Shown piece after piece: positions 36,015-42,150 of a stretch of DNA of 42,150 nt. Under the pieces are notes generated by a model. It saw only the letters and a program-made list of their open reading frames with translations. It was not told the origin of the DNA and ran no database searches. The translations under genes were made by a program, and so were the position numbers. Origin of the DNA: CAYRDC01 sp964422925 (GTDB lineage: Bacteria; Bacteroidota; Bacteroidia; Chitinophagales; S012-47); NCBI GenBank assembly GCA_964422925.1, contig CAYRDC010000020.1, positions 1-42,150 of the forward strand, in the 5' to 3' direction. Each line of letters begins with the position of its first letter. Position 1 is the first letter of the stretch.

Positions 36015-36431
36015 ATGAACAAAGATTTCTGGAAACAGCCTTCAGTCATTGCAAGCGCTTTGATCGTTGTTAGTTTCTTTTTGTTTCCTTTTTACAGGCC
36101 TCATGTCGTTTTGTTTGGAATGAGTGGCGGTACTAGTTTTACAGGTCTGAACATGGCTTCCGGGGACCTTGATATCCTGCTCTGGTTATTGCCGGTAGCT
36201 TCGGTTTACCTGATTTATGCTGCATATAAGGAAACTGACCAATGGGTTTCCATAGCAAAATGGGTACTGCTGGTGGTGGCTGCCTTTTTCTGGCTCAGGT
36301 ATGCTTTCCTGATGGAAGGGACCCAACTGAAATTTGTTGGCTTCGGCATGTGGCTTGCTCTGTTGGCAGCCATATTTGTCCGTTTTGAAGTGCAGATTAT
36401 GAGTAAAATTAACGCGGGAAAAGGCGAATAA
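36015..36431 (+). CDS. Small four-helix membrane protein, unknown (first of three)
   Basis: A 138-residue integral membrane protein with four predicted helices: about 12-27 (ending FFLFPFY), 53-70, 79-98 and 106-122. A ~25-residue loop between helices 1 and 2 contains GMSGGTSFTG. The C-terminal tail is short and charged. No family is recognised. It is separated from lepA by 172 nt and followed by an intrinsic terminator at 36457-36498, so it may be transcribed alone, at least in part. Its size and topology match the next two proteins. Confidence 0.75.
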   Translation: MNKDFWKQPSVIASALIVVSFFLFPFYRPHVVLFGMSGGTSFTGLNMASGDLDILLWLLPVASVYLIYAAYKETDQWVSIAKWVLLVVAAFFWLRYAFLMEGTQLKFVGFGMWLALLAAIFVRFEVQIMSKINAGKGE

Positions 36432-36456
36432 CCGGCTGAAATTAATTTGTAATTTG

Positions 36457-36498
36457 GGGGCCGTCTTCAAACCATTCATTGAGAAGGCCCCTTTTTTT
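36457..36498 (+). terminator. Intrinsic terminator inside the small-membrane-protein cluster
   Basis: GGGGCC (36457-36462) and GGCCCC (36486-36491) form the base of a stem; CTTC/GAAG can extend it past a small bulge. Seven T (36492-36498) follow. It ends 18 nt before the ATG of the next gene, so that gene either has its own start nearby or depends on read-through. Confidence 0.75.
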
Positions 36499-36516
36499 AT
36501 ATTTGAGTCCTGGCGG

Positions 36517-36930
36517 ATGAAAAAATTATCCATATTCAGATACCTGATATTAGCGGGCGGTGTACTCCTGGTTATAGTGTCTTTGGTTCCGTGGTTTACG
36601 GTTCATGAACACACGGATCCAGCTATCAGGGACATCATCGTCAACCATTATAACCTTACCCTGAAAAAGATTACTGTTTCTGTTTTTGGGGTTTCGTGCA
36701 TCCTGCTGTTTTTGAATTACCTGCAATATCCCTTTAAACGCTATCCGTTATTTGCCGTTATCATTGCCCTGGCCGGTTTGTATATTGGCTGGACGGCATG
36801 GGTTCACCAGTCTTACCGGGCCCTGGGCCTGGAAAACGCTCCCGGCTATTACCTGATCTTTGTGGCAGTTTTACTGCTGTTCCTGGGAGGCTTACCGCTC
36901 ACTTATTATTATTGGAAAAAGAATCGCTGA
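36517..36930 (+). CDS. Small four-helix membrane protein, unknown (second of three)
   Basis: A 137-residue integral membrane protein. ATG 36517 is chosen over the upstream in-frame start at 36454, which would lie before the terminator hairpin. Helices fall at about 8-26 (ending SLVPWF), 50-65, 78-95 and 110-128, with a ~25-residue loop after helix 1 and a C-terminal YYYWKKNR. No known domain is recognised. The following gene starts 3 nt after its stop, so the two are co-translated. Confidence 0.75.
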   Translation: MKKLSIFRYLILAGGVLLVIVSLVPWFTVHEHTDPAIRDIIVNHYNLTLKKITVSVFGVSCILLFLNYLQYPFKRYPLFAVIIALAGLYIGWTAWVHQSYRALGLENAPGYYLIFVAVLLLFLGGLPLTYYYWKKNR

Positions 36931-36933
36931 ACC

Positions 36934-37365
36934 GTGAATTTTAGGACACGGCACCGTTGGTTGAACGGTCTGGGCGGGCTCATCCTTACCATCGCCTTTC
37001 TTATGCCCTGGCTTTGGCTTGAAATTGCCTCCATCAGCGGACCGCATCTTCCGGACCTGGCACACGAGTATTATGATCCGGGTTCCCCCATGATGTACCT
37101 GAGTTATTCGGTGTTTATCGTCCCGTTAGCCGGGATTTACATTGTCGTGGCCGCGTTGTTTGATCTCTACCCATGGCCCTGGCTTCCCAAAATCCTGGGC
37201 TTCCTGGTCAGCCTGGCTTTTTTCGGGTTGATTGTTTCATTCAGCCTGGATGAGTCGGTTAATGTGGGGATAGGGTGGGGCAGCACAATAGCTGTTATTA
37301 CCGCTTTATTGCTCCTGCTGGAAGAGTGGCGCTGGGGGCGTAAACAACGCAACCCTAAAACCTGA
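36934..37365 (+). CDS. Small four-helix membrane protein, unknown (third of three, GTG start)
   Basis: A 143-residue integral membrane protein that starts at GTG 36934, 3 nt after the preceding stop. Helices lie at about 12-30 (ending AFLMPWLW), 56-74, 84-102 and 110-127; the C-terminus is basic (EEWRWGRKQR). The P-W end of helix 1 and the overall topology resemble the preceding protein, suggesting distant duplication. Function unknown. The 3' end overlaps the convergent barrel gene by 11 nt. Confidence 0.75.
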   Translation: MNFRTRHRWLNGLGGLILTIAFLMPWLWLEIASISGPHLPDLAHEYYDPGSPMMYLSYSVFIVPLAGIYIVVAALFDLYPWPWLPKILGFLVSLAFFGLIVSFSLDESVNVGIGWGSTIAVITALLLLLEEWRWGRKQRNPKT

Positions 37366-39445
37366 AGCGTACCTGAAATTTCAATTCCGGTTTCCGGTTT
37401 CCCGGTATTTCGTCCGCCCCGCTGCCGATCGTTTCCCGGTTCATGTACCAGGTCAGCCCGCCCTTGAGCCAGCAGTCGACCTGCCGGACGGGGCTGTATT
37501 TCAGCATGGCGTATATCCTGCCGCCTTTGCCGGAAAAAGAAGGCACACTGAACGTGTAAAGCAAGTCATTTTCGTAGGTGTAAACCCGCGTGTTGTAGCT
37601 GTCGATGTCGAACCATGACAAGCGCCCGTACAACGAAACCGGGTAAGCCTGGCTGCGCCAGATAATGTCCTGGTAAATCAGGAAACCGTATTCGGGATTT
37701 TCCTGCGCGATCCGGTATCGGCTCCATTCCAGCCGGCTGCGCAGCTTGAATTCCGGGTTCAGGGCAAATTCCAGGTTCAGCCGGAGGCTGTGCCGGATTT
37801 GTTCTGTCAGATGATCGATGGGAAGGGTATCTCCCGGTTTGTTTTTCCATTTTCTTTCCCCCCGGAGGCGGAGATAAAACTTCATATTCCACCCGGCCAT
37901 GTATTCAGCTTGCAGGAACCATTCCCGGCCGCTGGATGGCGCGTCCGCCTGGTATTTCAGCCAGGGGCTCCGGTACCAGTCCAGGAAGCCTTTGATAAGC
38001 CAGTTGCCGCTGAGCCTGTGCTCGAGGCCGAGGTACAGGCCGCTTTCGTTTTGCGCTTCGGAGCCTTCCGCGAAGGCATTGGAAAAGAAACTGTAATAGC
38101 CCGGAGCATAATAGCGGTACAGCAGGCTCACGGAAGTTCGGCTGTCGAGGCTGACCTGCAGGCCGTTCAGGGTGGCCGCGGCTGTCATCCGGTGCCGGCT
38201 TACGGCCGTTTCACCAAAGAAGAGCAGGTTCCGGAAACTCCAGGTATAATCCACCGAAGCGTTCAGCAATTGGTTGCCGCTAAAGTCGTATAGTTCGTAA
38301 GGCTCCTCTCCGGGTTTTATGGCCGGGAAAAGCTGTGTGTACAGGGCATTGATCCCCAGGTCAGCATGTTCTCCATGCCAGGCAAGGTGCATGCCGCCAC
38401 TGTTCAAAGTCAGCAGGTCCCTGTTTTTCAGTTCGCTGGCGGTCCGGTGCAAACCGCTTTCCACCAGGGAAGTGGCATAAACGGGCAAAGCCGGGTCCAC
38501 GTCATCCGGGATAGGCTCCAGGCGGGCATCCGTTTTGTGACAGGACAGGAAAAACATGGCTTCCACCCGGTTCAGACGCCAGTCGGTGGCCAGGCCGCGG
38601 AAGAACTTGTTTTCTTCCGAAGACGCGTACGGGTGCAGTACGGGACCGGATTTGCGGGTAGCCAGCACTTCGGAGGATTTGCCGTATCCGAAACCGGTCC
38701 AGCTGACCAGCCCCTGACCCAACTGCACGGAATAATCGCCCAGAGCCACCACGCGGAGCATGCCCTTGCCCCGGTAGAAAGCATGGGCGCTCAGGAAGTC
38801 CGGCCGGAAACGGTTGTAGACCCTGAACGGTTCCCCGGCATCGGTTTCAGTAGTAAACCCCGCTTCAAGCCACTTACCGTAGCGGTACTTATAGCGCGCA
38901 TACAGGGCAAAGGGCCGGCCGTAAAAACCGCCAGAATCAACGGGCATAGTAAAACCGTTTCGCCTGATCAGGTCGGCTTTGGTCCGCAGAAAAATGTCGT
39001 GATGGCCGTATTTCAGGAGGTTGCGCCATTTCAGGTTCGGCCTGCCGGGTTTCTTCTCCCCGACCCGTACATAAGGCAGGATTTTCAGGATGGTTTCCCG
39101 GTTGAAATGCGGTACCCCCTGCAATTCGTACAGACTGTACAGTGCACCGTATTTTCTCCGGTATTCCAGCAGGGCCAGGATCTGCTGGTCGGTGAGCAAA
39201 CCCAGCCCCGCAAGTTCTTCCCGGGTAGCCGAGTTCAGATCCAACGGCTCCGAGCGGTAATTTTCCAGGTATTCCAGGTCGGTATCGTAGCTGAATTCCT
39301 GTTCCGTGTTCTCCACCGTCTCTTCGATAATATTTTCCAGTGTGTTTTGCGGTAGGGAGGTATCGGGCTGTGCCTGCCCGCGGAAGGAAGCCGCCAGCAA
39401 TCCTGCCGGCATCAGAAACCGGATCAGCCAGGTTTTACCACTCAT
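37355..39445 (-). CDS. Outer-membrane beta-barrel protein with N-terminal helix-hairpin-helix domain
   Basis: A 696-residue exported protein (signal peptide to about residue 26, RGQAQ). Residues 68-127 form a paired helix-hairpin-helix domain of the ComEA type (PLDLNSATREELAGLGLL, YGALYSLYELQGVPHFN, ILKILPYV), a fold that usually binds DNA. From about residue 150 to the end the protein is beta-rich with Tyr/Trp-flanked strands and closes with KFQVRFRF, a C-terminal aromatic typical of outer-membrane barrels. The first ATG overlaps the end of the upstream barrel gene by 11 nt, so they form one unit. Proteins with this layout occur in Bacteroidota but I know no proven function. Nucleic-acid binding at the periplasmic face is inference. 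Confidence 0.85.
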   Translation of the reverse strand: MSGKTWLIRFLMPAGLLAASFRGQAQPDTSLPQNTLENIIEETVENTEQEFSYDTDLEYLENYRSEPLDLNSATREELAGLGLLTDQQILALLEYRRKYGALYSLYELQGVPHFNRETILKILPYVRVGEKKPGRPNLKWRNLLKYGHHDIFLRTKADLIRRNGFTMPVDSGGFYGRPFALYARYKYRYGKWLEAGFTTETDAGEPFRVYNRFRPDFLSAHAFYRGKGMLRVVALGDYSVQLGQGLVSWTGFGYGKSSEVLATRKSGPVLHPYASSEENKFFRGLATDWRLNRVEAMFFLSCHKTDARLEPIPDDVDPALPVYATSLVESGLHRTASELKNRDLLTLNSGGMHLAWHGEHADLGINALYTQLFPAIKPGEEPYELYDFSGNQLLNASVDYTWSFRNLLFFGETAVSRHRMTAAATLNGLQVSLDSRTSVSLLYRYYAPGYYSFFSNAFAEGSEAQNESGLYLGLEHRLSGNWLIKGFLDWYRSPWLKYQADAPSSGREWFLQAEYMAGWNMKFYLRLRGERKWKNKPGDTLPIDHLTEQIRHSLRLNLEFALNPEFKLRSRLEWSRYRIAQENPEYGFLIYQDIIWRSQAYPVSLYGRLSWFDIDSYNTRVYTYENDLLYTFSVPSFSGKGGRIYAMLKYSPVRQVDCWLKGGLTWYMNRETIGSGADEIPGNRKPELKFQVRFRF

Positions 39446-40238
39446 AGTTCAGGCTTATGGACGGGGTGAACCCGAGAACCGGGTGGAAACTGACCGCGGC
39501 ATCCGTGCAGAACCGGTTCATCACGTAACCTGCACCGAAGCTCCATTGGAAAGGGTCGGAAGAAAAACCTGTACGCAGGAACAATTTTTCCTGCAAGGTG
39601 TATTCCATACCGGCCTTGAATTCCGGATGGCTTCCGAACTCGTCATACAGGGCCAGGGTAAACAGGAGGTTATCGCTGCTTTGCCATTGCAAACCGAACG
39701 CGGCCCGGACCGGGTAAGGTGTTCCGTTGCTAAATGATTTGCCAAAAGACGGGTTGTCGATGTAAAGACCCGCCTGCCACTGTTCCTGCGGGTGATAGAT
39801 AATGCCGGCCGCTGCCGTAATGCCCTGCTCGTTTCCGTATTCAGAAACCATAGTGAGCAGGTAGTTAAACCGCAAACCAATGGATATGGCATTGCCCAGG
39901 GGCATGGCATAGGCCAGGGAGATTTTGTTCTGGCTGTACCGGGCGTATCCACCATAGTGCCAACCGAGCGAAAAAGCCCCTTGTCCGGCTTTCAGGGCCA
40001 GGCCGGTTCCTCCCTGCTGTATGCCTGCTCCGGCAAACCGGCTTTCGCTGACGAGGCTCACCAGATTTTTCGGAATATCTGCCATGCCGGCCGGGTTTTG
40101 CCAGAATGCTTCCGGCCCGGCTCCCGCAAACAGGGAACCGCCCATGGCCCGGCTGCGGGCATTAATCAACTCCATATCCTGCCCGGCAACCCCCAGGGAT
40201 GCCAACAGGAACAAGATCAAAAAAGCGCAGTTTTTCAA
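39435..40238 (-). CDS. PorV/PorQ-like outer-membrane barrel protein (TTG start)
   Basis: A 267-residue exported barrel protein. It begins with TTG at 40238, which gives a proper signal peptide (about residues 1-20, ending VAGQ). The motif ARSRAMGGSLFAGAGPEAF followed by WQNPAGMA is characteristic of the PorV/PorQ/FadL-like group of the T9SS-rich Bacteroidota. The rest is antiparallel strands ending SLNYEW. It is shorter than typical PorV or PorQ, so it may be a reduced relative with another partner, likely the barrel encoded directly downstream. A -7 box lies at 40261-40268. Confidence 0.8.
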   Translation of the reverse strand: MKNCAFLILFLLASLGVAGQDMELINARSRAMGGSLFAGAGPEAFWQNPAGMADIPKNLVSLVSESRFAGAGIQQGGTGLALKAGQGAFSLGWHYGGYARYSQNKISLAYAMPLGNAISIGLRFNYLLTMVSEYGNEQGITAAAGIIYHPQEQWQAGLYIDNPSFGKSFSNGTPYPVRAAFGLQWQSSDNLLFTLALYDEFGSHPEFKAGMEYTLQEKLFLRTGFSSDPFQWSFGAGYVMNRFCTDAAVSFHPVLGFTPSISLNYEW

Positions 40239-40260
40239 AGCAATTATTTAACCGGTTTAT

Positions 40261-40268
40261 CAAAAATA
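40261..40268 (-). promoter_or_regulatory. -7 box for the PorV/PorQ-like gene pair
   Basis: On the minus strand the sequence is TATTTTTG, an exact TAnnTTTG match, 22 nt before the TTG start at 40238. No good -33 element is seen at 20-bp spacing. The position supports the TTG start. Confidence 0.45.
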
Positions 40269-40322
40269 GATAATACGAATGAGAGCCTGGAGGTTGTGCA
40301 CCAATTAAATGTTGGCAGAAGG

Positions 40323-40353
40323 TTGGGAAAACTTTTGCATAATGCTAATTTTG
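40323..40353 (+). promoter_or_regulatory. Promoter of hppA
   Basis: TTG (40323-40325), 20 bp of spacer and TAATTTTG (40346-40353, exact TAnnTTTG) make the best match in the window to the Bacteroidota primary promoter. Transcription would start near 40360, about 30 nt before the hppA ATG. It is divergent from the promoter at 40261-40268. Confidence 0.6.
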
Positions 40354-40389
40354 CCGCCTGAATTCATCCTGATAATCAAAAAACTCTCT

Positions 40390-42150
40390 ATGGACACCAC
40401 ACAGATGATCATCTATGCAATTCCGGTGATTGGGTTACTGGGATTGTTGTATGCCATGTTCCGTACGGCCTGGGTTTCCAATAAAGATGCCGGGACGGAC
40501 CGCATGAAGAAAATTGCGAAATATATTTCAGAAGGAGCGATGGCTTTCCTCCGGGCTGAATACCGGATTCTGGCCATATTCGTGGTCTGTGTAGCCATTT
40601 TACTGGCAATTAGCGGAGCCAATAGCGCGGAATCTTCACCGGTAGTTGCCGTCTCATTTGTTGTGGGCGCTTTGTGCTCTGCCCTGGCCGGATACATTGG
40701 CATGCGGGTAGCTACCAAAGCCAATGTGCGTACCACCCATGCCGCCCGGACCAGCCTTGGAAAAGCGCTCGAAATTGCCTTTGCCGGTGGTTCCGTTATG
40801 GGAATGGGTGTTGTTGGTCTCGGAGTAATCGGCCTGGGAACTTTGTTTGCCGTTTACAGCAATATTTTCGGGGTAGATACTCACGAGAACCTGAATGTGG
40901 TCATAACTATTATTACCGGCTTCTCCTTCGGGGCTTCTTCCATTGCCTTGTTTGCGCGTGTCGGTGGGGGCATTTACACTAAAGCAGCAGACGTAGGAGC
41001 CGACCTTGTGGGCAAAGTGGAAGCCGGTATCCCGGAAGATCATCCCCTAAACCCCGCTACTATTGCCGATAACGTGGGCGACAACGTTGGCGATGTGGCC
41101 GGAATGGGCGCTGATTTATTTGAATCGTATGTCGGCTCCATCATCGGGTCTATGGTGCTGGGAGCTGCCTTTATGGCATCCGGTTTTAATGACAATTTTA
41201 ACGGTTTGTCGGCCGTACTCCTGCCTCTGGTACTAGCTGCGGTTGGAATCCTGACCTCCATCATCGGAACTTTCTTTGTCCGGGTAAAAGAAGGCGGAAA
41301 CCCGCAAAAGGGCCTGAATATGGGTGAATTTGGCTCAGGGATCATTATGATTATTGCTTCCTTCTTTATCATCCGTTGGATGCTTCCGGCTCAGTGGGTA
41401 TTTAGCGATCCGCTGTATGGAATAGAACGAACCATTACCGCAAATGGAATTTTCTACGCGACCATTATTGGCCTGGTGGCCGGTATTCTGATTGGCCTGT
41501 TGACGGAGTTTTTTACCGGTACGGGCAAAGCCCCGGTTATTTCCATAGTAAAACAATCGGTTACAGGGGCTGCTACCAATATCATATCCGGGCTGGGTAT
41601 GGGCATGCTTTCAACGGCCCTGCCTATTCTGGTGCTGGCGGTGGCTATCATTACATCATTTCATTTTGGTGGTTTGTACGGCATTGCCATAGCTGCTGTG
41701 GGTATGCTGTCCAATACAGGCGTTCAGCTGGCGGTGGATGCCTACGGGCCGATTTCCGATAACGCGGGCGGAATTGCCGAAATGAGCGAGCTGCCCAGGG
41801 AAGTGCGGAGCCGTACCGACAAACTGGACGCGGTGGGGAATACTACGGCCGCCATCGGCAAAGGATTTGCCATCGGTTCAGCTGCCCTGACCGCCCTGGC
41901 CTTGTTCGGAGCATTTATGACCGCGGCCCATATCACTACCATTGATATTTCCAAGGCGCATGTAATGGCCGGGCTTCTGGTGGGAGCTATGCTGCCTATG
42001 CTGTTTTCTTCCCTGGCTATGCAGGCTGTGGGGAAAGCTGCCATGTCTATGATCAAGGAAGTGCGCAGGCAGTTCACCACCATACCTGAACTTACCGCGG
42101 CCCTGGAAGTTATGAAACGCAATCGAGGGAAAGAAATGGATAAATGGTCA
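40390..42150 (+). CDS. hppA: K+-dependent membrane-bound pyrophosphatase (partial, runs off the end)
   Basis: The first 587 codons of an integral membrane pyrophosphatase; complete family members are usually 700-800 residues, so the 3' end is beyond the window. It couples hydrolysis of pyrophosphate to pumping of H+ and/or Na+ across the membrane. Hallmarks are GGGIYTKAADVGADLVGKVE, DNVGDNVGDVAGMGADLFE, and DAYGPISDNAGGIAEM. In GNTTAAIGKGFAIGSAAL, Ala487 and Gly490 occupy the positions where K+-independent enzymes carry Lys and Thr, so this enzyme should need K+. Whether the pumped ion is Na+, H+ or both cannot be told here. The ATG at 40390 fits the family N-terminus and the promoter at 40323-40353. 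Confidence 0.96.
   Translation, partial: MDTTQMIIYAIPVIGLLGLLYAMFRTAWVSNKDAGTDRMKKIAKYISEGAMAFLRAEYRILAIFVVCVAILLAISGANSAESSPVVAVSFVVGALCSALAGYIGMRVATKANVRTTHAARTSLGKALEIAFAGGSVMGMGVVGLGVIGLGTLFAVYSNIFGVDTHENLNVVITIITGFSFGASSIALFARVGGGIYTKAADVGADLVGKVEAGIPEDHPLNPATIADNVGDNVGDVAGMGADLFESYVGSIIGSMVLGAAFMASGFNDNFNGLSAVLLPLVLAAVGILTSIIGTFFVRVKEGGNPQKGLNMGEFGSGIIMIIASFFIIRWMLPAQWVFSDPLYGIERTITANGIFYATIIGLVAGILIGLLTEFFTGTGKAPVISIVKQSVTGAATNIISGLGMGMLSTALPILVLAVAIITSFHFGGLYGIAIAAVGMLSNTGVQLAVDAYGPISDNAGGIAEMSELPREVRSRTDKLDAVGNTTAAIGKGFAIGSAALTALALFGAFMTAAHITTIDISKAHVMAGLLVGAMLPMLFSSLAMQAVGKAAMSMIKEVRRQFTTIPELTAALEVMKRNRGKEMDKWS

Noticed and set aside
38366..39355. Long open frame on the plus strand opposite the helix-hairpin-helix barrel gene
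   Set aside because: Same reason: no domain or signal, and the opposite strand encodes a protein with a clear signal peptide and domain.
1..42150. tRNA, rRNA, transposase, integrase or phage genes
   Set aside because: Looked for in the intergenic stretches and coding regions; nothing recognisable was found, so no mobile element or RNA gene is claimed.

Overview
The window looks like a chromosomal scaffold from an uncultured Bacteroidota. The evidence is a SprB-repeat adhesin with a type IX secretion (T9SS) type B C-terminal domain, followed by PorP/SprF-like and PorE-like genes. Other lineage marks are a second PorE-like OmpA protein, a PorV/PorQ-like barrel, lipoproteins with acidic residues after the lipidated Cys, and promoter elements close to the Bacteroidota -7 consensus TAnnTTTG. 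A run of exactly 100 N (16688-16787) shows the scaffold was assembled from short reads. No rRNA, tRNA, CRISPR array, insertion sequence or integrase was seen.

Layout. 1-1.3 kb: one AT-rich gene on the minus strand with a HEPN-like motif, compositionally unlike the rest. 1.35-9.0 kb: housekeeping genes, namely a glutaryl-CoA dehydrogenase-like enzyme, dnaB, an LptF/LptG-family permease with tgt (minus strand), then a glycosyltransferase, an ECF sigma factor and rsmG (plus strand). 9.0-13.2 kb: an unknown lipoprotein and a large secreted M1 peptidase with a barrel-like C-terminus (minus strand). 13.2-14.3 kb: dprA. 14.3-25.9 kb: a 425-bp AT-rich leader and then the T9SS cassette (giant adhesin, PorP/SprF-like barrel, PorE-like peptidoglycan-binding protein). 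25.9-29.7 kb: rsmE, a DUF4159 protein, pyrD (minus) and rarA. 29.7-35.8 kb: a tightly packed minus-strand set read in the order lepA, folD, lipoprotein, queE, PorE-like OmpA. 36.0-37.4 kb: three small four-helix membrane proteins. 37.4-40.2 kb: an overlapping pair of outer-membrane genes (helix-hairpin-helix barrel and PorV/PorQ-like barrel). 40.4 kb to the end: hppA, a K+-dependent membrane pyrophosphatase, cut by the window edge.

How the genes fit together. The central cassette is the classic arrangement in which a T9SS-secreted, type B-sorted adhesin is encoded beside its own PorP/SprF-like outer-membrane partner and a PorE-like protein that can tie the complex to peptidoglycan. The adhesin is split in the assembly by the N gap, but both halves belong to one gene: the 228-nt repeat period predicts a true gap of 78 + 228k nt, and that same value restores the reading frame. 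Its N-terminal ~385 residues are a domain I cannot name, with a possible Cys/His pair reminiscent of glutamine-amidotransferase-like folds. queE and tgt together point to queuosine tRNA modification, although this Tgt lacks all four usual zinc ligands. Most of the rest is ordinary housekeeping.
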